64,000 nucleotides of DNA from Conchocele bisecta. Its lineage: Eukaryota > Mollusca > Bivalvia > Lucinida > Thyasiridae. Position numbers and translations under genes: made by a program. Shown here piece by piece: positions 11,301-26,300 of the stretch (position 1 is the stretch's first letter; every line of letters starts with the position of its first letter). Location of the stretch: the NCBI GenBank assembly GCA_029237695.1, contig CM055266.1, positions 111,741,370-111,805,369 on the forward strand. The letters run 5' to 3'. The notes beneath the pieces were generated by a model that saw only the letters and a list, made by a program, of their open reading frames with translations, had not been told where the DNA came from and did no database searches.

Positions 11301-14300
11301 GAGGCGGCCTTGTTTCGTCCCTTTTAAAATATCGTGAATACATGTACCTGTTTGGCCCGGATCGTTTAGAGGCGGATCGTTTCGCACCTGCCACCATTCC
11401 GCACATGCGAATTATTGTAAGGCAGACTCATTTCGCCCAATATCCAACCGTATTCATCAAATAAAACTTTTTTGAAATAGAAAGAGAAAGACACCGCATA
11501 CTCTAGATTCGGTGTTTCTTTAACCCTCAGATCGAGTTCAAAGTACATCGGCGGTGTGATTTAGCACTTCAATTGATCTCTAATCCCTGATGCCTAATGA
11601 GTCACGCTTTCAACATGACAGATGTACCTTGTCGTTTATCAAAATGTTTGCGAATTGTAGATCACGTGAGCCGGCTCATCAGGATCTGCGGCATTCCTAC
11701 GTACATGTACATTTTATATACACAACAAGAGTGCCGCAAGTCACAAAATACGCCCGTCGAATATGGGCCAGACAGCGAAGATGCAGAAATGTGAAGCTGT
11801 CACCAAGGCAAGAAACATTAATGAGAATTTGAAAGTCTATAGCATTATTTCTTCATCTCGTTGTGCTAAATATGTATACTAATTTAGGCAGAGATAGAAA
11901 AGTAGAGTGTAAAGTAGAAATGATAGGGAATTGGATACAATAATGTCGAAAAAATGGCTAAGTTAAAAAGGTGATATTTATGTTAAAAAATATTTTTTCG
12001 GCATAAAAACACCAAGGTGCACATCTTCAATATGTGTAGAAGACGTATGTATAGTTTCAGAACGATTGACTGAACGGTTTCGGAGGAGTTGTGTACACAA
12101 ACTCTGTATTGTATATAGAATTGCATAGAAAAATCTAGAAAAAATGGCTATTAAGCTAAAAAGGCGATATTTTTGTTAAAAAATATTTTTTCGGCATAAA
12201 AACACCATGGTGCACATCTTCAATATGTGTAGAAGACGTGTGTATAGTTTCAAAACGATCGACTGAACGGTTTCGGAGGAGTTGTGTACACAAACTCTGT
12301 ACCATATATAGAATTGTATAGAAAAATGTAGAAAAAATGGCCAAGTTAAAAAGGTGATATTTTTGGTAAAAAATATTTATTCGACATAAAAACACCAAGG
12401 TGCACATCTTCAATATGTGTAGAAGACATGTGTATAATTTCAGAAAGATCGACTGAACGGTTTCGGAGGAGTAGTGTACAAGAAATATGCGCTTTTTCTT
12501 CAGCCGCCCGCCCGCCGTGCGGTAAAACATAATACGTACCGTTTTTTCAAAACGGTCGTATAAAAATTACCCCTAATACAGCGTAATGTAACAGTTCCTA
12601 ACTTAATATGGAATAGCCCCGGGCCGATAGTCCGTGTCAGTTACTTGGGGTTAAATATTACGAACACAGATAAACACAGTGCATGGTTTCTTTATTTTAT
12701 TTTAACATCATCAGAAATGACGAGTCTAGGAACTCTCGTATCTTTACGCTGAAGCCAGTCTATTTCAGTCACTAATCCGCTATACACCTGTCCCACGTGT
12801 GTGTTAAGAAAAATCGATATTTGGATAAACTGAATACACAGCGAGCTGCACACTGGTTTAACATGGATATGGCCCGCGGATATGTGTCATAAATTACTTG
12901 GTGGTCAAAACCGATAAATTTACAAGGTTTATAGTGAAATAGCAGCCGACTGGCAATTTTTCTCGGACCGATTTTTAAGACTAGTTTTCAAATCTCAATC
13001 GGTCTGAGTTCAAAAATCGGTCCAGAACCGGAAAACTGAAAATTTTAGAAGCCCTGCAGTCTAGAAGTATATATACACACACGAAGAACGATCTGAGCAT
13101 GCGCATTCTACGCGATACACGGTTGGCATACCAAAACGTGTAATGCATTAAAACCCGTGGAAACGTGTTATACGTATAACACAGTTTCATCTGTACGGTG
13201 CTGTGTACATGTAGAAGTGTGTAATCGTTCGTCAAAGAAAGTTAGCATTGTATACGTTTACAACCGTTGTATACGTTTACAACCGTTGTACACGTATTAC
13301 ACGCTTTTGAAACTCAATGCGTTGTTTACAACCATTGTATACGTTTACAACCGTTGTACACGGATTACACGCTTTTGAAACTCAATGCTTTGTTTACAAC
13401 CGTTGTATACGTTTACAACCGTTGTACAATGATTACACGCTTTTGAAACTCAATGCGTTGAACACGGTTTGTTCGACTTTCGCGCATGCGCAAGAGTGGG
13501 GAAACGCAACGCATGGCCGAAAACGTATTACACGCTTTTGAAACTCAATGCGTTGTTTACAACCATTGTATACGTTTACAACCGTTGTACACAGATTACA
13601 CGCTTTTGAAACTCAATGCTTTGTTTACAACCGTTGTATACGTTTACAACCGTTGTACAATGATTACACGCTTTTGAAACTCAATGCGTTGAACACGGTT
13701 TGTTCGACTTTCGCGCATGCGCAAGAGTGGGGAAACGCAACGCATGGCCGAAAACGTATTACACGTAGACGACACACGGTTTGAAACGCAACTAACGGAA
13801 ACTCCACGGATACGCAACGCACAACACTTTGTACACGTATAAACCCGGAACATTTTGACAGAAACGACTGTAGTAAATTATATAGTAGCATTGCTAAGTA
13901 AAATTATAAAAATCGTTGAACAAACATTGTTATTGTAAACGTTTAATAGTGAAATGGGCACCAGCCTTGTAGATTAGAAGTACAAATCCGAATATCTCAG
14001 CAACTATTGTTTCTCAAGAAAAATATGTAAAACGCCAATGTTAGACTTACCAGAACGTCAGATTCTCCAGCATTTAACTGGGGCTTCCGGCCCTGTTCTG
14101 TGTGAAAACCTCCAAACGAGCCACCGTCCATTCTACTGGTGTTTTTCTCTATCACTGTCTGGTGCTGGTTACGCTTCTTCTTCATAATATTAAATGCACT
14201 CGTCTTAGATGTAGCGTTCACTTCAAATATGGTCTGGAAACATGTGTAAAAAGTAAAAACAAAAGAGCAATATTGTAAAACAATATGTCACGGTTGCCCA

Positions 14301-17300
14301 ATTTTAAGTTCAAACTTTGCCATCACTGTGACAGAGATTTGGGGTTGGTTGAAAGACCGACTGAATGGGGATTTACAAAATTAGTTCATAAAGATGGAAG
14401 CTTCAGAAAGATGCGAGTGATTTCTATAGAAATACCTAAACTTAAGATTAACTTTCAAACAAAATAGTTATAAGCGTGTTTTGCTGACATGGATATTTGA
14501 ACGTGAAAGCAAACACTTTGTGATCATCTTAGTCAGAGGTTTAAGTACAGTTGAGAAATGTCTTACAGCCTAAATCACGGAGTATTCGAGCCTGCATACA
14601 GTTTATCCTCAACCAATCAGATTAATTTTTAGCATTACGTTGTTTGTTTATTGGTGTTTAACGGCCTATCAACAGCTAAGGTCAAGTAAGGCCAGGCAAA
14701 CGTGTTCGATCCCGTTTTAACCTGCTGCATTTGGGGAAAAATCCCAAAATCAGAACGGAATATTTACATCAAGAAAAATATATTCAGCACTGAAATTAGA
14801 ATAACCCGACCTGGTGCCAGGTCCATACCACACGAAAGTCACTTGGCCCCTTCCCCTATAATAGGATTACGAATAATCGTAATACTTAAGGGGTATAACC
14901 AGAATCAACTGTCGCATACAAAATGCCAAAGAGGTATGTGAGGGCCAAACCAGATCTCCAGTCTGAATTCCGGTAAGGATGAACCCCGATCGTTAAATTA
15001 CCCATTGCATTCTCCCACCTGCCACCCACCAGTCATTATGTTGTATAGCTACAGTGCAATGTTACCGACACCCAAATAGCCTTGTACACACACATGGCCC
15101 ATTTCCCAGACAGGAGACAGGAGTATCTTATATGTGGCTGTGGCTGTGACTGGAGAAATGGGAGCTATGGGATTTGTGATCAGGGTAGCTCCTGATAAAA
15201 TAGCACACACCTGTAGCATGATGATGCTCTGTATTGCTTGTTAGAAGCATGACGGGTGTTTCATTGCTGGAATAGCAAACAGTGCAGATCCTGATCAGAC
15301 TGTGCGGATGCACAGGCTGATCCGGATCTACAATGGTCGCAAAACCCATAAGCCCCATTTCTCCAGTTACAGCCACACTATGACTGGAAAAAAGGGGATT
15401 ATGACAACTGAGATTAGTCTAGCCCCTGATCACCTAAAACACCTGCTACACACTCCCACAGATTGAAGAGGAACAATACTGTACATTGTACCAATGACAT
15501 GAATATCACTGACTAAATAACGAACAGTGCAGACCCTGATCTAGGTCTACACTATACGCTTAGGCTATATAAGTCGTATTTCTCCAGTCGCAGTCAATGT
15601 TGAACGTAGGTCTCAGATCCAAGGGGACAATGTTAGTTTTGGTCCCATTCCCATTAAGGTCAATGGGCGATTCTCATACGTTAAGGGACATGGGCAGTTT
15701 GAGGTGGGGAAATGTCCCCCGGGCTCGCTCTAGGCAAAACACCGAGTCATATATTCAATGGTGGGAATTGGCACACATATTTAATTGTGGAAATTGGAAC
15801 ACATACATAATGGTGGGAATTTGAAAACATATTTAATGGTGGAAATCGGAACACATATTTAATGGTGGGAATTGCCACACATACTTAATGGTGGAAATTG
15901 GAACACATACTTAATGGTGGGAATTTGTAAACATATTTAATGGTGGGAATTGGCACACATGTTTAATGGTGGGAACTGGCACACATGTTTAATGGTGGGA
16001 ATTGGCACACATGTGTAATGGTGGGAATTGGAACAATTATCTTCCATGCCCAGGGTATGATGTACGTACAGAGCTGGTCTTGTATGACTTGAGGGCAGTC
16101 AGCATGTTGGCTCTCTCCAAGTCTGTCTCTGATTCCAGCTTACCTGAAAATACACAGCTACCATATTTGAGACAACCCATGTGACTTCTGACCTATCATG
16201 AACATTTTTACACAAACTCTGATATTTCCTCTAAATTGTTCTCTAGTCGGAAGACTTCGAGCACATTTATATCTTTCGCTTTCCTGATGACGTGCCAGCC
16301 GGTACTGTTTCATAGCTTCGCTTACAAGGACAGCAGGTGACCGGCTGGTAACAAGTCAATGTAAACATGACACTTATGCATGGCACTCCCACGAATCTCA
16401 GCAAATCATAAGCTTACCGATGACGTCATCGGGGAAAACCCTTCAGGATTAGACAATATGGCTTCCTGAGAAATTATAGAAATGTTGGTGCGATTGAATT
16501 CTCCATCGTGATGCATTGGACGGGTATAAATGTAGGTTTGATCAAATGTTCGAATTGAAACAATGTTTTTTTATGCAAAATGTTTATTTACGGGCCCGGA
16601 CGAAATAAAAGTGTAGTTTAAAGCAGATGTTTGCGCTGTCATATAGTAATATTGGCCCCAAATATATGCTTGAAGTCTTCCGACTAGAAAAAAATGCCGG
16701 ATTTTGTTTAACAAAATAATCTATGTCTTGAAAACGTATCGACAGCGCATCGGGGAACACATCATTGCCGAGCGTCAACATTTGCCTATCTTCTACATCG
16801 ATACTTTGAGGTATATTTAATGTATTTATTGACCTTGGTCTGTTACTTCAAGCTGTGGTCTTATTAGTTACAAAATCACATGGCGTGTCTCATTTATTGA
16901 AAGAAATGCCCCAGAGCATTATTATGGCAAAACCAGTAGCCTATTTCCCCAACATTGCAAAGTATTCTTATCTAGCAAAATATACTTTGAGGGAGAAATT
17001 TAAGGATAAATTTATTAATTTTTATTATAACTGAATTTATTTAATACATTATCACAGCCAGTATAATAATTCTGCATATTTTTAATCATCAAATATATGC
17101 AGTGGTTAGTTCTATATGAATTAATGGATTTTACCGAAAATAAATGATTACTCCCTCAAAGTATACTTTGCTAGATAAGTATACTGTGCAATTTTGATGA
17201 AATCGGCTATGGATGTCTGACAACTATAGCACATATGTTTTCTAAATAAGTAACAAGTTACATTTAGAATATATGTCACGCTTTGTTGTTGTCACTTCAC

Positions 17301-20300
17301 CGAACGTGCACCATGTTACCACATGTACACATGCTCATTTCGGTGTCACACGGCCAATTAGATAATAGTGTAGCGATTTGAAACCACTTTTAGGGGCGGA
17401 GTTACATTCAAACAAACATACGTTCATGTGATGGGGCAGGGTAAATAACAGAATTTCTATAGTTAACATACCAAATTTCTTTGTTAACTGGCGCTCGCTT
17501 TAAATTAATTTGTTAACAAAATATGAACTACATGTATAACTATTACAATTACACTTTTCTTTGAAAATGTAAACATATCTTTTTAAGTAGAATGTGGCAG
17601 CGAGCCTGAAGCCATTATAACTTACTGAATACAGGATGGATGCCGATCTGTTGTCCCGCACGGTCCATCTCCTTCACACGCTTGATCGACTCCTGGGCCG
17701 GGGCGGGCCGCGACCGCAGGTAATGGCCGTATGCATTCTCACACACCTTCACCATACTGTGCTGCAACAGTAGATACATATGGTGTGTCATGTGTCTACT
17801 ACTGTCTGTTCCACATTTTGTTATTCATGAAAAAGTACTTACAAATTTAAAAATAAATTGGATTTAATGTGTATGTCGGCAGAAAAACGTGGAACAGACA
17901 GTAGTAATTCCAAATTGTTTCTTTTCATAGATTTTAACTGGTGAACACATTCATGCACAGTGGGAGTATAAAATACTCACAGCAACGTGAAAATACGCAT
18001 TGATTTTCAAACTGAGTAGTTTAAATTTACTTAGTTGAGCTGCAAAAAGCAAACATGTTTGCTTTTTGCAGCTCAAATATTATTATAGAGTAAATTTTCA
18101 AATTTGTTTTATTTAATATCATTTGTTCTCTATTTAATATTAAAGGAAGAAAATCAATAATACATTTGTAAAAGTAAAATACGCATTGCATTTGAAATAT
18201 GGGGGTATAATACTTGTTAGATACAAAACTGATCTGGAGCTCTGCTGGTATACTTACAATATCAAAGTTGCTCTCATGCCAGGCCAGCAGTGTCTCGGCC
18301 ATGTCGTCTACAATGGACTGGGGCACTCTACCATACAGCCCATCTTCATCTATAGACGATAAATGTGGATGTCACTGGATAAACGGGGCTTATGGAATGT
18401 GTGACCAGTGTAGCTCCTAATCAAGTAGCACACTGCTGTAGCATGGTGATGATCTATATTGCTTTTGTTAGAAGCACAACAGGCGTTTTGTTGATAGAAT
18501 GGCGAACAGTGCAGATCCTGATCACAATGTGCGGATACGCATGCTGATCTGGATCTACACTGGTCGCAAAACCCATAAGCCCCATTTATCCAGTGCATAT
18601 GCAGCCTATGCTCAATAAATGTAAATCCAATAATTGTTTGCAAGAAGATGTTGTTAATGTGAAATTAACAGATTATCATAATTGTGCAACTACAACCATT
18701 TTAGTCGTACAAAGTTTAGTGAAATGCGCCCCTGGTCTACACATAGCCAGTGTACCATCACATTCATCAATAATGGACTGGGTTACTCTACCGCACACAT
18801 CATCTTTATCTCTAGTGGATACACAGTAACATAATTAGGATCATGATGAGGCTCTACACTCAGTTGGGAACCTTGTACAAATTTTGAAACCAGATCAAGG
18901 TCAACACAGGCCACCATAGTCACAGAATATTTGTAATCCGTCTCCTGCTTACGATACACAATTGTCTGTTAAAGGGGCATATCAAGACTTTTTAACAAAT
19001 ACTATAAAAATTAAAAACGTGTTTAACCCTTTCAACACCAAGTAACTTAATAGGATGTTCCATGCCAATGTTTCACGCTATTTCATTAATTTTGTTCATT
19101 CAAATTATCCCATTCTTCTAAAAGGGTAATCTGTACGACGTTTAAAATTATTAACAAACAGTGGAGATCCTGATGAGACGGCTCGTTACGAGCCGGCTCA
19201 TCTGGATCTGCACTGTTTGCAAACATTGTCTCTATAGAGGTCTGTGGTGTTGAAAGGGTTAATAATCATGACCCTGTGTAAAGTGGTTTAATTGAAGATA
19301 TATGACGATACTAAGACCGCTGGGTTTCAATTTCAATTATCACCGAGATCGGTACTTAAGTATCAGATTTTCTATCATGTTGAACATAACAAGATAGAAA
19401 ATCCGATATTTATGTACTTATATGGGTGAACAACCCACTTTACACAGGGCCATGATGAAAACACATTTTTATTCTTTGTAGTATCTTTTCAAAAATTCCT
19501 GACGATACCCTTTAACAGCCAAATTGTTTTCAATTGTGTTTGTTGTTAACACTCTGTTGAACCATCTTATTGAACTGTTGAAGGCTCTTGTACACAAATT
19601 ATTGTCTTAACAATGACAACTTTGCAGATTACAATACAACACAACTAGAGAAAGTGAGCAGGGGATCACGTATACCCCCGGTGTTGTGCCTAGAGCGAGC
19701 CCAGGGGACATTTTCCCACCTAAAATTGCCCATGTCCCTTAACATTTCAAGATCTCCATATTATTTTAAATACAACAAGAGCTGTAGGAGAACAGCATAG
19801 CTCGACTACGAGGGTTGTCAATGTACACATAGCTTGACAAACAAGGTGGCTGCGGCCTGCATAAAAACCATAACCAAGGTTGACTAAAAAACATAACCAA
19901 GTAAGTAATTCAAGGTTAAATGCAGGTCAATGACAGATATAGGTCAGGGGTTATTGATGTACATCACTAGGAGATGAAATTTTCCAAGTATGGTTGCTGT
20001 AGGCCCAGGAGTATTCCATATAGAAGCTTGACTAAAAACCTTAACCAAGGGGAAATAAGTAAGTAATCCAAGGATAAAAATAGGTCAAGGTCAAATATAG
20101 GTCAGGGATTATTGATGTACATCACTAGGAGATGAAGTTGTCCAAGTATGGTTGATGTAGGCCCAGGAGTATTCCATATACAAGCTTGACTATAAACATT
20201 AACCAAGTAATTGAAGGTTAAATGTAGGTGAAGGTAAAATATAGGTCAGGGGTTATTGATGTACATCCCTATGAGAAAAAGTTATCCAAGTATGGTGTCT

Positions 20301-23300
20301 GTATGCACAATAGTATTCCATATACAAGCTTGACTAAAAACCTTAACCAAGCTTGACTAAAAACCTTAACCAAGGGGGATTAACTAATTAAGTCAAGGTT
20401 TATTGTAGGTCAAGGTGAAATATAGGTCAGGGGTTGTTGATGTACATCACTAGGAGATGAAGTTGTCCAAGTATGGTTGGTGTAGGGCCAGGAGTATTCC
20501 ATCTACAAGGCTGACTAAAAACCTTAACCAAAGAGAATTAACTAAGTAATTGAAGAGGAAATGTAGGTGAAGGTCAAATATAGATCAGGGGTTACTGATG
20601 TACATCCCTATGAGAAAAGGTTGTCCAAGTATGGTGTCTGTATGCACAATAGTATTCCATGTACAAGCTTGAGTAAAAACCTTAACCAAGGTTAACTAAA
20701 AGCATTAACCAATGTGACTTAAGTAAGTAATTTAAGAGGAACTAGATTGGTCAGTAAGCGAGGCTTACGGAATACCCCCCGCGTGGGCCCAGGTACCCCT
20801 AAAATATGTAGAAATTTCCAAGTGTGTGGGCTTGTGACCTTGACTCTGGGATTAGCGCGAGCGGCATGAACATGAATTTGTCACAGGGTGGTAGAGGTCC
20901 ATTGGAGCAATGAGTGTGTGAAATGTGAAGCAGATCCGAGCAAGGAAATAGAAGTTATAACCGATTTCTCTGATGTTAAGTTTTGTAAAGAGACTACCGT
21001 ATAACCTCGAATTAACGCCCCCGGAGGCGTTACATTTTACAAAAGGGGGGGGGCGTTTATTAGTCAGTAAAAAAAAAAAAAAAAAAAACAATTACCAAGG
21101 ACCGCCAATTTCAAACACAAATAAGGATTTAAGGATTATTTGTGTTTGAAATTGGCGGTTATTGGTAAAATGAATTTTTTTTTTTTTTGGGGGGGGGGGG
21201 GTGTCGTTTATTAGGAGGGGGGCGTTAATTCGAGGTTATACGGTACGTATGTGACGTTGACCTCGAGATCAGCGGGGATTTGTCACAGCATATGAAATAT
21301 TAAGAACTTTCAATGAAAGAAATAGAAGTTATAACATATTTCTCTGATGTTAAGTTTTGTAAAGAGACTAAGTATGTGACCTTGACCTTGGGATCAGCGG
21401 GGGTTGGACAGTCGTAGATTTGTCACAGCATGATAGTACAACCTTAGAGGAATGCACAAGTGAAATAATAAGAATTTTCAATGAAGGAAATAGAAGTTAT
21501 AACTTATTTCTCTGATGTTAAGTTTTGTAAAGACACTAAGTATTTGACCTTGACATTGGGATCAGCGGGGGTTGGACGGTCATGGATTTGGCACAGCATG
21601 GTATTAGAGCCTTACAGGAAAGCATGTATGAAATATTAAGCATTTTAGATGAAGGAAATAGAAGTTAGAACAATATTTCTCTGAAGTTAAGTTTTGTAAA
21701 GAGACTAAGTATTTGACCTTGATCTTGGTATCAGCGGGGGTTGGATGGTCGTGGATTTGGCACAGCATGGTAGTAGAGCCTTACAGGAATGCATGTGTGA
21801 AATATTAAGCATTTTAGATGAAGGAATATAAGTAGTAACAATATTTCTCTGATGTTAAGTTTTGTAAAGAGACTAAGTATTTGACCTTGACCTTGCGATC
21901 TGCGGGGGTTGGACGGTCGTGGATTTAGCACAGCATGGTAGAAAAGCCTTACAGGAATGCATGTGTGAAATATTAAGCATTTTAGATGAAGGAAATAGAA
22001 GTTATAACAATATTTCTCTGATGTTAAGTTTTGTAAAGAGACTAAGTATTTGACCTTGACCTTCGGATCTGCGGGGGTTGGACGGTCGTGGATTTGGCAC
22101 AGCATGGTAGTAGAGCCTTACAGGAATGCATGTGTGAAATATCAAGCATTTTAGATGAAGGAAATAGAAGTTATAACAATATTTCTCTGATGTTAAGTTT
22201 ACGGACGCACGGACGCACGGACGGACGCACGGATGGACGCACGCACGAACAACCTGACTCCAGTATACCCCCCCCCACAACTCGTTGCGGGGGGTATAAA
22301 TATAGGTCAAGGTGAAATATATATCAGGGGTTGTTGATTACTAGGAGATGAAGTTGTCCAAGTATGGTGGGTGTAGGGCCAGTAGTATTCCATATACATG
22401 CTTGACTAAAAACCTTAACCAAGGGGAATTAACTAATTCATTAAGTAATTCAAGAGGAAATGTAGGTCAAGGTCAAATATAGATCAGGGGTTATTGATGT
22501 ACATCACTAGGAGATGAAGTTGTGCAAGTATGGTGGGTGTAGGGCCAGTAGTATTCCATATACAAGGTTGACTAAAAACCTTAACCAAGGCGTGACGGTG
22601 ACGCCGACGCCGGGGTGACAACATAAGCTCTACTTATTCTTCGAATAGTCGAGCTAAAAAGGGCCCAAAATCTGAAATTGTCTGTCTGAAAGTGAGACAT
22701 AGGCACAACCCTGCCCCCAGCTGACGCCTGGACTAAAAAATAAAAACTTTAATGCGGACGGACGGACAAACGGATGGAATTACGAAAACTATATACAACT
22801 CGACATACTTTGTATGCAGGGGGTATAATTATCTGCATGTTATCTCTATACAACACCATTATTCAACTTCAATGATAAGCACATACATCTATCCAACTAT
22901 TCGACATGAACAATAATACAACAGTACTAAATAATTATGAAAATAGAGGTCAATCTGATGGTTTATGCAAATGAAGACAGCATACCTTGTACTGTACGAC
23001 CCATGGGGACAAATTTGAGTGATCGCCCGAGAAACAAGTGGAGGTCCACGAGGAAGGGCAGCTCATCACTGGCGATCAGGGAATACGCCGTACCACTCCG
23101 GCCCGCCCTTGCAACTCGACCTGCGGACAAATGGGCGGTCAGTCCGCTGACAGGCGAACTTATGGGGTTGCGACCAGTGTAGCCCGAAATCAGCCTGCGC
23201 ATCCGCGCAGTCTGATTTGGGGCTACACTGATCGCCATTCTTACAACGCTAAATACTACCTGCATTGAAGCAAAAATATTGTGATCTTCAGTCAGGTGTT

Positions 23301-26300
23301 CACAACCACTATACTATAAGGACATCGATTGGCGGGGAAGTGGAATAAACAAAAAAACATTAGTAAGGAAACAAAAAACAGCCTGATCTGCTGCCAGGTG
23401 CCCTTACCACACCTGGATACTACTACTATGGAATCATCTCCTTGCCGACTTTGTACACGAAGAATTGAGGCTTGAAAGGAAATTGATTATAAAAATATCA
23501 ATCACTAAAAGAATTAAAAATATCCTGAACTGGTAGCAGTTGCCCTTGATGGGATAATCTTACTGACTGAAAACACAAACAGTTTAATAGGTTGATTAAA
23601 TGAATGTTGATCAAATAAAAAAAACGTCAGATAATTAGATGCCAGGTGCCCTTACTACGCCCAAATACTATTTATTAGTACAGAATCGTCTCCTTACCAA
23701 CTCGGTGCACGAAGAGTTTCGGCTTAGCGGGGAAGTGGAAGTTGATGACGTTATCCAGGAGGGGGATGTCTATGCCGCGTGCTGCCAGGTCCGTCACAAT
23801 CATCACGGAGGCCCGGCCGTGCTGGAATTTCCCGATGTTGATCTTACGCGCAGTCTGGTCCAGGGAACTGTAGATGAACGTACACGAGATCCCCGCCTCC
23901 CGCAGTATCTGGGAACATTGATGGATGGGGTTTTAACAATTATATTGCTGTTTACAGTATAAACAATGTTTCACTGACAATATCGCAATCAGAATAACCC
24001 CTGATCAGACTGCATATTTGTCCGATATTAACACTACAGACCTCTATAGCAGTGTTTACAAATAGAGTAGATTCAGATTTTTTTGATTGGTGCTTAACTT
24101 AACATATCGCAGTTCATTCCACTTATTTAGGGTTGAAAGGGTTAGGGTATAAACTAAGGTTTCATTGACGATATCGCAATCAGATCTAACCCTGTAAAAG
24201 CCATAATTAAACTGATTCTTACCAACTTATCAATTCTAGTGTCAGAAGTAAAATAAAAACCATATATATATTGGTATAGCCACATTTATGATATTAATAA
24301 TGATAAACACTGACAATAGAGCCGTAAAGTGCCGAGATTATGCAACATTACCAAGTTGAGGTATTCCACATGGTGTTTGGTGGCCGCAAAGATGACTGTC
24401 TGCTGCGACTGGGTCATCACATTCCGCAGTAGGTAGAGCAGCATCGACACTTTGTCGTCTGCTCGACACTGGAAGAACGACATCTGAAGACAGAAGACGT
24501 GGAAAGTTAGCTATATACTTACATTTTACATTCGCTATCTAGCACATTGTGATATAATAGGTTAGTTTACAAACTTCAGCCATAAACAAGAGCTGTAGGA
24601 GAACAGCATAGCTCGACTACGAGGGTTGTCGATGTACACATAGCTTGACAAACAAGGTGGCCGCGGCCTGCATAAAAACCTTAACCAAGGTTGACTAAAA
24701 ACCTGAACCAAGGGAAAATAAGTAAGTAATTCAAGGTTAAATGTAGGTCAATGTCAAATATAGGTCAGGGATTATTGATGTACATCACTAGGAGATGAAG
24801 TTGTCCAAGTATGGTTGCTGTAGGCCCAGGAGTATTCCATATAGAAGCTTGACTAAAAACCTTAACTAAGGGGAAATAACTAAGTAATCCAAGGATAAAA
24901 GTAGGTCAAGGTCAAATATAGGTCAGGGATTATTGATGTACATCACTAGGAGATGAAGTTGTCCAAGTATGGTTGCTTTAGGCCCAGGAGTATTCCATAT
25001 ACAAGCTTGACTATAAACATTAACCAAGTTTGAGTACAAACCTTAACCAAGGGGAAATAAGTAAGTAATTCAAGGTTAAATGTAGGTGAAGGTAAAATAT
25101 AGGTCAGGGGTTATTGATGTACATCCATATGAGAAAAAGTTATCCAAGTATGGTGTCTGTATGCACAATAGTATTGCATCTACAAGCTTGACTAAAAACC
25201 TTAACCACGGTTGACTAAAAACCTTAACCAAGGGGAATTAAGTAAGTAATTCAAGGTTAAATGTAGGTCAAGGTCAAATATAGGTCAGGAGTTGTTGATG
25301 TACATCACTAGGAGATGAAGTTGTCGTTTGGTTGGTGTAGGGCCAGGAGTATTCCATCTACAAGCTTGACTAAAAACCTTAACCAAGGGGAATTAACTAA
25401 TTAATTCAAGAGGAAATGTAGGTCAAGGTCAACTATAGATCAGGGGTTATTGATGTACATCTCTATGAGAAAAGGTTGTCCAAGTATGGTGGGTGTAGGG
25501 CCAGGAGTATTCCATATACAAGCTTGACAAAAAACCCTCAACCAAGGCGTGACGGTGACTCCGACTACATAAGCTCTAACTATTCTTCGAATAGTTAAGC
25601 TAAAAAGTACAGGATACAGACTTTGCGGAAACTTTGCGGAAAGGACGCATATTTTAATCGATTTTTTGTACGAGATCCTTGACTCTGATGAGAAGTCGCC
25701 AGATGACTTTTGCATGTCACTTTAACATGCTGTCATGTACATAAATAAGGTTACTATAATATGTGAAAAATCATAAGATTTATGTTGACAGATATTTAAA
25801 CATATTTGTGCATGCTTGTGATTTTCATTATGCAGCGAATTAACAATACATTTTTATTTGTCCATGACAATGAAAAGCTCTGATGCTGGGAAACTGGTGG
25901 ACTATAAATAGTTACAGAATGACAATAATTCATTATATTTTGTGTTATTTCTCCCCGTAAATATTGTGAATATGTCTTGGAATTTCATGAGAATTGCGTC
26001 CGGAGGACGCAATTCTAATGAAATTCCAAGATATATTTACAGAGAGAAATAAGAAACACATTCCTGTATGTTATTTTCACGGTTAGCATGCAGAGTAAAA
26101 AAATCACAGATGTGGACTAGACTATTGTAATTCAATAAATACTTGATATACTGATACTCGATATAATTTGGTAAGCCTGTCACACAAAACACATTATTCC
26201 TACTAGCCTAAGGCATGTATATATATTATAACATCTCATTTGAAACGTGTTCAAGAATATTCAAAAGCGGCTGGGAAACATAAATTTTCACACATAAACT

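Larger units (their letters stand above)
19775..22657 (+). mobile_element. Tandem-core element F, copy 1 (interrupted)
   Basis: It starts CAAGAGCTGTAGGAGAACAG and ends with hairpin TATTCTTCGAATA followed by GTCGAGCTAA. The core is a run of 145-181-bp units containing GATGTACATCACTAGGAGAT and GACTAAAAACCTTAACCAAG. TAGCTCGACTA occurs near both ends in opposite orientation. A second tandem-core element (20741-22299) sits inside it. The 3' hairpin plus CTAA end is Helitron-like, which is an inference. Confidence 0.75.

Noticed and set aside
13157..13784. Several overlapping open frames with YTLLKLNAL repeats
   Set aside because: Translations of the 231-bp higher-order repeat, not genes.
15758..16033. 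Regularly spaced repeats resembling a CRISPR array
   Set aside because: The units are contiguous 26-mers without unique spacers, in a eukaryotic intron.
21731..22310. Open frames with repeated [11 protein letters not shown] and KCLIFHTC phrases
   Set aside because: Antisense translation of the 168-bp units of element G.
24586..25603. Possible coding content in element F
   Set aside because: The tandem core shows no conserved frame across units, so it is treated as non-coding.
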